Of a DNA stretch of 64,000 bases, positions 28,273 to 36,099 are shown piece by piece (position 1 is the stretch's first letter; each line of letters opens with the position of its first letter). Location of the stretch: NCBI RefSeq assembly GCF_003732665.1, contig NZ_MOBP01000003.1, positions 1 through 64,000 on the forward strand, given 5' to 3'. The notes below the pieces were generated by a model. It had not been told where the DNA came from, ran no database searches, and saw only the letters and a program-made list of their open reading frames with translations. This DNA is from Pseudomonas frederiksbergensis (GTDB lineage Bacteria > Pseudomonadota > Gammaproteobacteria > Pseudomonadales > Pseudomonadaceae). The position numbers were made by a program, and so were the translations under genes.

Positions 28273-28962
28273 TTAACCCAAATGCTCCTGATCCTGGATG
28301 ATCGCGTTGTCCAGCGTCTCCAGCAGTGCCTTGCGCACTTTCAGCTTGGTGTTCTTGTGGGCGGTCATGTTGATCTTCTTCAACTGACGCGCCGCCGCCA
28401 GTGCAGTGTTTTGCAGCTCTTCGGCCGACACCACGACATCGAGGAAACCGGCGGCGATCGCGCTCTGCGGGTTGAACATCTCGCCATTGATCACCGAGCG
28501 ATGGAACGCCGCGTTGCTCAGGCGATCACGGGCCAGCTCAATCCCGGCGTGGTGCATGGTCATGCCAATCTGCACTTCGTTCAGGCCAATGCTGAACGCG
28601 CCATCGACACCAATGCGGTAATCCGCCGACAACAACAGGAACGCACCCTTGGCCACCGCATGCCCAGGGCACGCCACGATTACCGGGAACGGGTGCGACA
28701 ACAGGCGACGGGCCAGGGTCGAACCTGCGGTCACCAGTGCCACGGCTTCTTTAGGGCCCGCCGTCATCACCTTCAGATCATAACCACCCGACAAAATCCC
28801 AGGCGTACCGGTAATGATCACCACTGCACGATCAGTCACCGCCTGATCCAGCGCAGCGTTAAACGCCGCAATCACGTCCGGGGAAATGGCGTTGACCTTG
28901 CCATTGCTCAACGTCAGGGTCGCGATACCGTCTTCGAGGTGGTAGGAAATCAACTCACTCAT
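28273..28962 (-). CDS. Enoyl-CoA hydratase/isomerase-family protein (crotonase)
   Basis: The 229-residue protein has the crotonase fold. The oxyanion-hole segments are LSGGYDLKVM near 57-66 and CPGHAVAKGAFLLL near 95-108. The usual catalytic glutamates are not both evident, so the exact reaction is uncertain. The start at 28962 is preferred for AAGGAATAG upstream and a normal crotonase N-terminus. The frame extends 14 codons further. Confidence 0.85.
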   Translation of the reverse strand: MSELISYHLEDGIATLTLSNGKVNAISPDVIAAFNAALDQAVTDRAVVIITGTPGILSGGYDLKVMTAGPKEAVALVTAGSTLARRLLSHPFPVIVACPGHAVAKGAFLLLSADYRIGVDGAFSIGLNEVQIGMTMHHAGIELARDRLSNAAFHRSVINGEMFNPQSAIAAGFLDVVVSAEELQNTALAAARQLKKINMTAHKNTKLKVRKALLETLDNAIIQDQEHLG

Positions 28963-29269
28963 GACGCTATTCCTTGTATGAAAGTTGAAGCAGACGTTAC
29001 CCACCGCCGTCAGCCAGGTAAAGCGCCGTGACTGACCCGCCGGTCACCCTTTCCTCGCCCGCCAGGCGTAGCCGGCTGCACCCGCCGTGCATTCCCCTCT
29101 ATATAGAAGAGGGCGCGACGCCGGAGATTGGCAGGTTTGCCATGCCCCGGAACCCGCCGCAGCGCCTGAATCGCTAACCGCATGAAAATTCTGAAAAAAT
29201 ATTTGCCATCGGAAAAGCTTTCGACTACATTAGCGCGCCTCGACAGACAGAACTTGTTTGAAGAGATAC
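28963..29269. other. Intergenic region before tRNA-Ser
   Basis: These 307 bases are GC-rich on the left, with the palindrome GTGACTGACCCGCCGGTCAC near 29026-29045. They turn AT-rich before the tRNA promoter at 29203-29231. No ORF is convincing. Confidence 0.5.
29203..29231 (+). promoter_or_regulatory. Sigma70-type promoter of tRNA-Ser
   Basis: TTGCCA (29203-29208) and TACATT (29226-29231) are spaced exactly 17 bases. A GC-rich discriminator GCGCGCC follows, as is typical of stringently controlled stable-RNA promoters. Transcription should start near 29239. Confidence 0.75.
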
Positions 29270-29359
29270 GGTGAAGTGTCCGAGTGGCTTAAGGAGCACG
29301 CCTGGAAAGTGTGTATACAAGAAATTGTATCGAGAGTTCGAATCTCTCCTTCACCGCCA
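29270..29359 (+). tRNA. tRNA-Ser (anticodon GGA)
   Basis: A 90-base class II tRNA. Acceptor arms are GGTGAAG (29270-29276) and CTTCACC (29349-29355), with discriminator G and encoded CCA (29357-29359). The anticodon stem CACGC/GTGTG encloses loop CTGGAAA with GGA at 29304-29306. A long variable arm (TACAAGAAATTGTA) and a GTTCGAATC T-loop are present. It reads UCC and UCU serine codons. Confidence 0.97.
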
Positions 29360-29375
29360 AATTCGATGTAACCAG

Positions 29376-29416
29376 AACCCCTGATTTCGAGAGAAGTCAG
29401 GGGTTTTGTGGTTTTA
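29376..29416 (+). terminator. Terminator of tRNA-Ser
   Basis: Arms AACCCCTGA / TCAGGGGTT are followed by TTGTGGTTTT, 17 bases after the tRNA. Confidence 0.85.
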
Positions 29417-29686
29417 TGCTTTGGAAATTTTGCCTCGCCTCTTTGTTATCTGTATGCGACGTCGTTAATACGTAAAACACTACGTGCAAATGCCGATGGT
29501 TCTTGAATAGAAGAATCGGTGTTCAGTTTTGTGTATCAAGGTCGATACCCGATAGGATTTATCTGATGGTGTGGACCATTCGACAATATGAATTATTGTT
29601 TTATTGAACCGATTAGTTAAAATTGGCGGCTATTGTGGACCTGCGCAATCTGAAGGCATTCCCGGGTCGAAATAGGTGTCGTGGAG
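29417..29686. other. AT-rich leader of the island cassette
   Basis: This stretch is clearly AT-richer than the flanking core genome and holds no convincing ORF. It probably contains the promoter of the propeller-protein gene. No duplicate of the tRNA 3' end was found here by eye. Confidence 0.45.
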
Positions 29687-31180
29687 ATGAGTATATTGGA
29701 TCCAGTATTTGCTATTGTTGCTACAGCCGAGTATTTGCTTCTGGTTGATTTGTCTTCCAAAAGAGTCATCCCACTGGAAAGCGAACGCCCAGAATATTAC
29801 GGCGTCTCTTGGTTTCCAGGTGGCAACGAACTCGTATTGTCCCACTCGGGTATTGATAACAACAAGCTCATGGATATTCACTCCTACGCCAATTCTGAGC
29901 TCGGTTGGCTTTCCCACGGCCAGTACCGTAGTGATTCTTTCTTATCCGCGCCCCATCAAATTATCTGTGCCTCTGATGGTCGGGTGGTCAGCACCAATAC
30001 TGGCAGAAATGCCATCACCGCCCTGGATCTGAATAAGCCGGGTCATTTTCAAGAGAAAAAACTGTCAGAAGCGCGTTGGGACCGTTTGTCTGTTCAAGAG
30101 ATAAAAGGTGATCACCTTAATTCTTTGTTTGAAAAAGATGGCCATTTATATGTAGTAGCTCATGGTCATCATAATGGCTCATTGCTTGCTGTTCTTACAT
30201 ACCCGGAGCTGGAACTTGTCAGTCTGGAACCCATTGAGGGAAGAACGGGACTGCACAATATCTGGGTGTCGGATGAGGGGCAGAAGATCGCCTGTCATAG
30301 CAATATAGGTGCGCTGATCGATGTGGATTCGAACCGTATCGTTTGGGAGGCGGGAAGCCCGATCTTTACACGAGGGTTGGCTGTAACCACCGATTTTATG
30401 GTGGTGGGTGAAAGCCAGATGACAGGACGTAACTTGCGCCGCAGCTCAATGAGCGGTCTGTGGATCCTGGAACGCGATAGCTACAAGCCTTTGGATTACT
30501 TTTGCCTCGGGCCTTATGGCGCGGTGAACGAAGTTCGTTTGTTGAATGTAAGCGATTTGGCACACCATGGTCATATTTTTCCTTTCGTGTCAGAGCTTAT
30601 AGAAGATAGCTTGTTTGACCGTAAGTCTGAAGAACGGTTGACTACTTGCCAGCGTTTAATTAACGCTCAAAGTGACTGGGCCGATATGGAGCTCATTTAT
30701 GGCGGTCCAAAGCAACTTGCGGACGGTGGAAAAGAGGCTCAGCCTGACACGCTTTGTTTAATTAAACAGCTTAAGGGTTCCGATCAGACTGAAAAGTGCC
30801 TGGAATTCAGTTATACCCTGGACAGTACGTCATCCGATGCTCATGTCGGGGTTGTGACTTATCAGGGCAGTGGCGGTGATACGGATATGCATGCCTTGTT
30901 GATCAAGCCTTTCAATGCCATTGAGGCGGGTTTGGTATTCTGGACCAATAATGGTGTTGAGTGGGCTCAAGATCCAAGCGTTAATATCCCGGGCTTGCCG
31001 TACTCTGGTGTTATTCGAGTGGTGGCCGACGAAAGAAGCCTGGAGTTTTACGTTGACTCAAAACTGGTGCTCAGCTTGAGTGCCGAAAGACTTCCTTTCT
31101 TGAAGGGTGCATTAGGTGTTCGATGGATCGGTTCCACCATTAGACGGATCGCCAAAGACGTTGAGGCTGTTCAAGTTTAA
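29687..31180 (+). CDS. Predicted beta-propeller protein with C-terminal jelly-roll domain
   Basis: I do not recognise a characterised protein. The first ~330 residues show repeating short beta-strand blocks like a propeller. DHLNSLFEKDGHLYVVAH near 145 and TGLHNIW near 190 resemble the TIGR03032/DUF4915 proteins linked to surface-polysaccharide loci. The last ~160 residues (GVVTYQGSGG to SLEFYVDSKLVL) look like a concanavalin-A/glucanase-type jelly roll. No signal peptide or TM is seen. The ATG at 29687 gives 497 residues; a GTG two codons earlier (29681) is an alternative. The gene is AT-richer than the core and precedes cysC by 96 bases on the same strand. Confidence 0.6.
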   Translation: MSILDPVFAIVATAEYLLLVDLSSKRVIPLESERPEYYGVSWFPGGNELVLSHSGIDNNKLMDIHSYANSELGWLSHGQYRSDSFLSAPHQIICASDGRVVSTNTGRNAITALDLNKPGHFQEKKLSEARWDRLSVQEIKGDHLNSLFEKDGHLYVVAHGHHNGSLLAVLTYPELELVSLEPIEGRTGLHNIWVSDEGQKIACHSNIGALIDVDSNRIVWEAGSPIFTRGLAVTTDFMVVGESQMTGRNLRRSSMSGLWILERDSYKPLDYFCLGPYGAVNEVRLLNVSDLAHHGHIFPFVSELIEDSLFDRKSEERLTTCQRLINAQSDWADMELIYGGPKQLADGGKEAQPDTLCLIKQLKGSDQTEKCLEFSYTLDSTSSDAHVGVVTYQGSGGDTDMHALLIKPFNAIEAGLVFWTNNGVEWAQDPSVNIPGLPYSGVIRVVADERSLEFYVDSKLVLSLSAERLPFLKGALGVRWIGSTIRRIAKDVEAVQV

Positions 31181-31276
31181 CTAGTTTCGAAGCCTGATAA
31201 GAGCGATAGCGTATAACAAAAATACGCTCTAACAATGCTGGGCATGTAAAACGCGAACTCGAAGTGATGTTTAGGC

Positions 31277-31882
31277 ATGAAAAAAACAAAAATGGATGTC
31301 AAGGATGATGTGGTATGGCATTCAACTCGAGTGACCCAAACCGAACGTGATCAGCTGTGCTTGCAGGAGCCAATGACCATTTGGCTCACTGGTTTGAGCG
31401 GTGCAGGCAAATCAACACTTGCGTTTGCCCTGGAAAAAATCTTCGTCGAAAGTGGTCGATCTGCGTTTGTGCTGGATGGCGATAATCTGCGACACGGTTT
31501 ATGTAAAGATCTCGGTTTTTCCACTGAGGACCGTTCTGAAAATATACGGCGCATCGCAGAAGTTGCGCGTTTAATGAACGAGGCGGGGGTGATGGTGATG
31601 GTTGCCTGTATCTCTCCTTGCAGTGAACAACGCGAGCAGGCCAGATCTATCCTCGGCGAGGAACGTTTTCTGGAAGTCTATTTGAGTACACCGCTGAGCG
31701 TTTGCGAAAGCCTCGACCCGAAGGGTTTATACCGTAAAGCCAGGGCGGGCCTGATTCCCGATTTCACGGGCGTTAGTGCACCTTATGAAGTGCCCGTTGC
31801 GCCCGCGTTGATTTTAGATGCCAGTGAGAAGACCGTAGCCGAGTGCCTGGGAGAGATACTCTCCAAGGTCGCGGTAAAGTGA
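31277..31882 (+). CDS. cysC: Stand-alone adenylylsulfate (APS) kinase
   Basis: The enzyme phosphorylates APS to PAPS, the sulfate donor for sulfotransferases. The 201-residue protein has the P-loop GLSGAGKS at 39-46, the APS-binding DGDNLRHGL at 67-75, SPCSEQREQAR at 113-123 and the lid KARAGLIPDFTG at 154-165. Pseudomonas assimilates sulfate through APS reductase (cysH here at 47552-48292 is that type), so a separate APS kinase suggests PAPS for another purpose. Base composition matches the preceding gene rather than the core. No sulfotransferase is present in the window. Confidence 0.9.
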   Translation: MKKTKMDVKDDVVWHSTRVTQTERDQLCLQEPMTIWLTGLSGAGKSTLAFALEKIFVESGRSAFVLDGDNLRHGLCKDLGFSTEDRSENIRRIAEVARLMNEAGVMVMVACISPCSEQREQARSILGEERFLEVYLSTPLSVCESLDPKGLYRKARAGLIPDFTGVSAPYEVPVAPALILDASEKTVAECLGEILSKVAVK

Positions 31883-31965
31883 GGTTTTTGGTTATCGGAT
31901 AACCGGCAATTGTCTGATAGTTTGAGGGGGACGGATTTATTTTAGGATTCGAATACAGTCGGCAT
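31883..31965. other. Short intergenic stretch after cysC
   Basis: The inverted sequence GGTTATCGGATAACC (about 31888-31902) follows the cysC stop and may form a weak hairpin without a T-run. Nothing else was seen. Confidence 0.35.
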
Positions 31966-32498
31966 TCAACAGGCATCCACAATTCTTACGACGCTCTCGG
32001 GTATGCGCACAAAGTTCTGCAACGGATTATGCAGAATGTGAGCGTCGCCACAGGTTATCAAGTGGGTGCTGTCAGGGAAGCGGTCGATGGCGCTTTGAAT
32101 TTTGCGGCCAATGTTCGGATTGCCAGTGATGCGTGCGTTCATCACCGCCAGCGGTAGTTGCGCACCATAACTTCGTACTGGGTTTCAACGGCCAAGTTGC
32201 GCGGTATAGCGCCAGTTAGCCGGCGTTTGCTGTACTCGCGATACTGCCACGATATATTTTGCCCGTTGAAAAGTTCGGGAGGATTGGCCAACTCCCACAA
32301 AAGCGGATGGGCTTTAACGATGGCGCGGTCCAGCTCTTCCTCCCTTTCATGTGTGGCTGCCGAGGGCTCGTAATTACCATGCGCTTGCAGTTCATTGCAT
32401 GACTCGAGCGCTGGCGCCAGCGCGCCAAAAACAGTCAGTTCCCAGCCGAATACCCGCTGCCGGTCAACCAATCCCCTCAGACGTTCCGGGCAAATCAC
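31966..32498 (-). pseudogene. Decayed C-terminal part of a toxin-like protein, frameshifted
   Basis: Two overlapping minus-strand frames read as one broken gene. The first (32498-32142) ends ...QYEVMVRNYRWR. The second begins at the overlapping ATG (32142) and reads MNARITGNPNIG...LITCGDAHILHNPLQ and stops at 31966. The RN...MNARI and GDAHI..NPL pattern recalls TraB/TIKI-like C-terminal regions of large Pseudomonas toxin-like proteins (annotated dermonecrotic or membrane-targeting). The upstream bulk of such a gene is missing. The family link is from memory and unverified. Confidence 0.45.
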
Positions 32499-32673
32499 TG
32501 CCTACCTGGATATCGTCAGCGCCGAATCAGTTCAGGGCGGTGGTGGGGCTTGATTTCGAGATCAGCATGCCAGCGGGCAAGGGCGGGATGGTGGTGGTGT
32601 TTGTGACGGGGACGGCGGTCAAGTTGAGATGAGACGGCCCGTGGCGGTTAGCGCACGGGCGTCGTCAGGCTGA
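32499..32673. other. Remnant coding-like sequence
   Basis: On the plus strand two frames of this stretch read like one protein end broken by a frameshift (TAYLDIVSAESVQ in one, then VVGLDFEISMPAGKGGMVVVFV in the other, stopping at 32632). No start or complete gene can be drawn. It is probably debris in the accessory region. Confidence 0.3.
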
Positions 32674-33387
32674 TCAGACGGTATGCGGTGCGCGCTCGCC
32701 CTTGGTGTAGACCTGGTTGAAAAAATAGTTGCTCATGTTCATGTTTCCCGACTTTTGATAGGTAAACAGTTGGCCGAGATCGATGGTTTTTTCGAAGTTG
32801 TCTTTGTTCAGAACAAAGCCGCCCGTGCCCAGGTACTCCGTGTCCTCCTTCACAAAATCGAACGAACTTTTAGCGTATTCGTTGGCGGCATCTTTCAACG
32901 CGCCGGACTGATTCATGAAGTCGGAAAGACGGGAGAGGTCCTCGGCGCTGATCGAGCCGGAGAGGGACGTAGCCTTGAGTTGGCCTTGCGGATCGACGGT
33001 AAAACCGAAGTCTTTTTCCTCAAGTGCCGGGTCGATGTTTTTCAGATCGTCCAGAAACTGCATGTAGGTAGTCTTGAGGTTGTCATGGGCTGCCATCAGG
33101 CGGTCATGGGCGGCCGGAAAGTCTTTGGTGGGCTCGGTGCGGCCGATATAGGTAATGACAGCGACCAGGGGAGTTCCTGGCTCGGTGGGCTGTGACGGCG
33201 ACGGATTGCTCGGGTGATAGATGACGCTAGAGTTCGGCGGCATGCCTGCCGGGTTTTTCATGTCGATAGCGCCGGAGTCGATCATCTCCTTTATTTTTTC
33301 GCCACCTGCTTTACCGGCCGCGATCTGCTCGGGGGTGAGCGTGATGGGCGTGGTGTTGATCAGTGACGGCATTCCCTTGATGTCCAT
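32674..33387 (-). CDS. Hypothetical 237-residue protein, unrecognised
   Basis: The protein starts MDIKGMPSLINTTPITLTPEQ, with GGGAG six bases upstream of the ATG at 33387. A Pro/Ser-rich linker (about 55-70, HPSNPSPSQPTEPGTP) separates a short N-terminal part from a mostly helical body. The C-terminus has FVLNKDNFEKTIDLGQLF and ends in GERAPHTV. There is no cysteine, signal peptide or TM. The flexible, Thr/Ser-rich N-terminus without a Sec signal is compatible with a type III or VI cargo, but that is only a guess. It stands alone. Confidence 0.6.
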   Translation of the reverse strand: MDIKGMPSLINTTPITLTPEQIAAGKAGGEKIKEMIDSGAIDMKNPAGMPPNSSVIYHPSNPSPSQPTEPGTPLVAVITYIGRTEPTKDFPAAHDRLMAAHDNLKTTYMQFLDDLKNIDPALEEKDFGFTVDPQGQLKATSLSGSISAEDLSRLSDFMNQSGALKDAANEYAKSSFDFVKEDTEYLGTGGFVLNKDNFEKTIDLGQLFTYQKSGNMNMSNYFFNQVYTKGERAPHTV

Positions 33388-33646
33388 GTTCTCTCCCTGA
33401 GTTTTTTGCGTAGGAGTAAGGGCAGCGGCTTGTAGCTGAAAATCTTTAGGGGCTGGGACGCGGGATGTGTTTCTGTTTGTTGCACGGCCAGTGTGCAGGA
33501 AGCAGGCATCGGCCATTCGTCGGCCCCAGCAGGACCTGAACCGCAAGTCCAGTAATGACCAGCTAGTCTCAAAAGCCTTGGTGGTCGATATTTTTCAGGC
33601 AAATAGGGCTTGCCGGTATCGACCCTGTTTTGAAAGGGGCGAAAAG

Positions 33647-33835
33647 ATGGCTGATCCGTATATCGAAGACGATGGGGCTGAGTTTCCAATCAACAATTGC
33701 GTGCAGTGTGGCCAGACCGAATATGTGGCTGGCTTTGGCGAGGATCAGGTCAAGACTGGCAAGATCAAATCGACGGCACCTCGGGCCACCAGGTCGAAAT
33801 TCCTGCCCAAAGTGGCAGCACCTTCCCGGAAGTAA
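33647..33835 (+). CDS. Small hypothetical protein with CxxC (62 aa)
   Basis: The ATG at 33647 has AAAGGGGCG upstream. The product begins acidic (MADPYIEDDGAEF), holds one CVQC pair at about 18-21 and ends basic. A terminator follows 17 bases after the stop, which supports a real transcription unit. No family was recognised. Confidence 0.6.
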   Translation: MADPYIEDDGAEFPINNCVQCGQTEYVAGFGEDQVKTGKIKSTAPRATRSKFLPKVAAPSRK

Positions 33836-33851
33836 CCGGCAACAGCGCAGA

Positions 33852-33880
33852 CCCCGCCATTGAGCGGGGTTTTTCATTTT
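33852..33880 (+). terminator. Terminator after the 62-residue CxxC protein
   Basis: Arms CCCCGC / GCGGGG are followed by TTTTTCATTTT. Confidence 0.85.
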
Positions 33881-33989
33881 TGCTGGGTCGAAATAAAGAA
33901 ATGCCCTACGGACGATTCGTGATTTTCTTTCACAAACTTTTCACAAGGACCTACGTAGTCTCAGCTCATCCGTTAGAAAGTAGTACTCC

Positions 33990-34018
33990 AGCCCGTTTCC
34001 CCAGCGGGCTTTTTTTTG
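33990..34018 (+). terminator. Orphan terminator (possible small RNA end)
   Basis: Arms AGCCCG / CGGGCT are followed by eight T. No ORF precedes it on the plus strand within the 110 bases after the previous terminator, so it may end a small RNA starting near 33,900-33,950. The direct promoter evidence is weak. Confidence 0.55.
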
Positions 34019-34156
34019 CCTGTCATAAAACCTTTTCCATAAACGCTGTCCAACCGTCGCCCATAGCGTGGTTGAGCCGGAATGTGTCTGGACTTTGCCT
34101 TCACTAAAGCATTCAATCTCCGCCTTTTCGTTCCCCCTATTGTTGAGGTTTTCGTC

Positions 34157-34528
34157 ATGCGTTTAACACTGCCCGCCCTGGTTCTGGGGCTTTTGGTTAC
34201 TCAAGGTGCGATGGCTGCCGGTCAAGGCACTGCCGCGCTCGGTGGTGGTCTGGGTGGCGCGCTGGGTAATGTGCTCGGCCAGAAAATGGGCGGCAGCACC
34301 GGCGCAGCAGTTGGTGCTGGCGTAGCCGGCGCGGCGGGCAGTGCGATTGCCGCTCCGAAAGGCAGCCGTACCAAAGCGGCTATCGGCGGTGGTGTGGGCG
34401 CGGCGGGCGGTTCGGTGATCGGCAACAGCCTCGGCGGCAAGACCGGTGCAACCATCGGCGCCGGCCTGGGCGGCGCGGCGGGCGGCGCGGTAGGTACAAA
34501 CCTATCGAAAGGCCACAAGCGCCACTGA
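34157..34528 (+). CDS. Exported glycine-rich protein, copy 1
   Basis: The 123-residue protein has a signal peptide (MRLTLPALVLGLLVTQGAMA) and then an almost uninterrupted Gly/Ala repeat of the form GGxGxALGNxxGxxxGG, ending basic (NLSKGHKRH). The glycine-zipper-like pattern could insert in or span a membrane. GAGG lies eight bases upstream of the ATG at 34157. A near-identical paralogue follows 150 bases later. Confidence 0.85.
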   Translation: MRLTLPALVLGLLVTQGAMAAGQGTAALGGGLGGALGNVLGQKMGGSTGAAVGAGVAGAAGSAIAAPKGSRTKAAIGGGVGAAGGSVIGNSLGGKTGATIGAGLGGAAGGAVGTNLSKGHKRH

Positions 34529-34544
34529 TCCAGAGGGTCAGCTC

Positions 34545-34573
34545 AAAAGCCCGGTGTGATGCCGGGCTTTTTC
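34545..34573 (+). terminator. Terminator after glycine-rich copy 1
   Basis: Arms AAAAGCCCGG / CCGGGCTTTTT. Confidence 0.85.
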
Positions 34574-34682
34574 GTTTCGGAACGAAATCCCCCGCAAAGG
34601 CATCCAACCTCGTATAACTAACCACGCGTTCCGTCTGCGACGCGAGTCTGGTCCCTAATGCGGAAATCTTGAGGTTCATATC

Positions 34683-35105
34683 ATGCGTTTGACATTGTCC
34701 ACGTTGGTTTTGGGACTTCTCGTCGCCCAGGGCGCCATGGCGGCCGGCGATGGCACGTCAGCAGTCGGGGGTGGGTTGGGCGGAGCGCTGGGTAACGTAG
34801 TCGGCCAGCAAATGGGCGGCAGCACCGGCGCGGCCATCGGCGCCGGGGTTGGCGGTGCGGCCGGCAGCGCGGTCGGTGCACCCAAGGGCAGTCGCACGGC
34901 AGCGGCCGTTGGTGGTGGTGTGGGCGCGGCGGGTGGCTCGGTAGTCGGCCATAGTTTGGGCGGCTCGACCGGTTCGACCATTGGCGCGGGCCTGGGTGGT
35001 GCGGCGGGTGGTGCGGTCGGCAACAATCTGGGTAGCGACGGTGGCAGCTCTCACTCTGGCGGTGGCCATAAACACAAGAATAAACACAGAAACAAACATC
35101 GCTGA
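34683..35105 (+). CDS. Exported glycine-rich protein, copy 2
   Basis: The 140-residue paralogue of the preceding gene has a signal peptide MRLTLSTLVLGLLVAQGAMA and the same Gly/Ala zipper-like body. The tail is longer and His/Lys-rich (SDGGSSHSGGGHKHKNKHRN), which might bind metal or anionic polymers. The two genes are separated by a terminator, so each is its own transcription unit. They are a clear tandem duplication. Confidence 0.85.
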   Translation: MRLTLSTLVLGLLVAQGAMAAGDGTSAVGGGLGGALGNVVGQQMGGSTGAAIGAGVGGAAGSAVGAPKGSRTAAAVGGGVGAAGGSVVGHSLGGSTGSTIGAGLGGAAGGAVGNNLGSDGGSSHSGGGHKHKNKHRNKHR

Positions 35106-35125
35106 TTCAAATCAAGCAACAGCAG

Positions 35126-35149
35126 AACCCGGCCCAGTGCCGGGTTTTT
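35126..35149 (+). terminator. Terminator after glycine-rich copy 2
   Basis: Arms AACCCGGC / GCCGGGTT are followed by TTTC. Confidence 0.85.
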
Positions 35150-35232
35150 CGTTTCTGTGGGTAGGGCTCTGGAACGATTGGTTGTAGGACGCCTCGAACT
35201 TCATACACTCCCTGAAATATGTGAGGCGCGCC

Positions 35233-35424
35233 ATGACGCTTGAAACCGAAGACAAGGACAAAGATAAGGAAGAGGACTCCAGCGGCGTGCCGTATTTGAA
35301 CGATCCGGGTAATGAAGACCCGGGGTCGTTGATGGACGACGCGACAGTACCGCTCAACGACTCCGATGATGCCGGGGATGTGGGCAATACGGAGTATGAA
35401 GAGGAAGACTCGGACGAAGATTGA
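35233..35424 (+). CDS. Small highly acidic protein (63 aa)
   Basis: About half of the residues are Asp, Glu or Lys near the N-terminus (TLETEDKDKDKEEDSS), and the chain ends TEYEEEDSDED. GAGG lies eight bases upstream of the ATG at 35233. It should be disordered. I do not recognise it; a similar acidic protein follows. Confidence 0.65.
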   Translation: MTLETEDKDKDKEEDSSGVPYLNDPGNEDPGSLMDDATVPLNDSDDAGDVGNTEYEEEDSDED

Positions 35425-35509
35425 CCGATCGTCCCTTGGATAGAACGCCTGCATAGCCCCACTTTCGAAATATCAGGGCCTGCTTTTCAGGCCCTTCGAG
35501 AGGTGCTTG

Positions 35510-35725
35510 ATGAACGCTGATCTGAAAGTCACTGACGGTGAAACGCCTGAATACCCGCTGCCTTCGCCCACTGATTCCTTGAGTCGAGATCAGCGTCCGC
35601 CTGATGATGAGGATGAGGCAGGGGTTGAACAGTTTCCGGGTAGTGATGTGAAACGGGGGGATGTTGAGGCGAGTCCGGATGATCCTGACATTGCGGGGGA
35701 GGATGGGTCGGGGGAGCCGAGTTGA
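35510..35725 (+). CDS. Small acidic, proline-rich protein (71 aa)
   Basis: This disordered-looking protein is rich in Asp, Glu, Pro and Ser (ETPEYPLPSPTDSLSRDQR...). GAGAGG lies six bases before the ATG at 35510. Its composition resembles the neighbouring 63-residue protein, but the sequences do not align well. A terminator follows. Confidence 0.65.
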   Translation: MNADLKVTDGETPEYPLPSPTDSLSRDQRPPDDEDEAGVEQFPGSDVKRGDVEASPDDPDIAGEDGSGEPS

Positions 35726-35741
35726 AGAATGAGGCGGTGAT

Positions 35742-35768
35742 AAAGCCCAATAGTTAGTTGGGCTTTTT
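35742..35768. terminator. Terminator between the acidic gene and the immunity-like gene
   Basis: Arms AAAGCCCAA / TTGGGCTTT with a TTTT tail end the acidic protein gene. The convergent immunity-like gene could also use it. Confidence 0.8.
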
Positions 35769-35790
35769 GATTTGATTAAAGCAGTACCCT

Positions 35791-36099
35791 TCAGTTTTTT
35801 GCTGCGCTAATTATAAAATTTTGCGCTTCGGTGATTTGCATCTTGAGGGCCGAAATCGATCTGGCCTTTGAAAAAAGCTGAGGTGCGCCCCAGTCATAAT
35901 CTTTGATGACACTGATCTGAAAAGAGCCGTTGATATCAAACGAGGGATACCAGCCGACATCAAGCAAATAGCAATCAGAGTATTCAACTTGCAGCAGATC
36001 TTCTTTGAGGGAATCGATCTGACTAGAAATGTCGGTGTTCTCCAGTGAAGAAAGATCATCGTAAGTGATTTTTCCCTTGATAAAAGTCAGGTCTATCAC
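35791..36099 (-). CDS. Candidate immunity protein of the orphan toxin tip
   Basis: The 102-residue soluble acidic protein starts with GTG and has a strong GGAGG eight bases upstream. Its start overlaps the stop of a broken toxin C-terminal frame by four bases (GTGA). That tight arrangement is typical of a polymorphic-toxin/immunity pair. No known immunity family was recognised. The gene is AT-richer than the core genome, as are most Rhs immunity genes. Confidence 0.65.
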   Translation of the reverse strand: MIDLTFIKGKITYDDLSSLENTDISSQIDSLKEDLLQVEYSDCYLLDVGWYPSFDINGSFQISVIKDYDWGAPQLFSKARSISALKMQITEAQNFIISAAKN

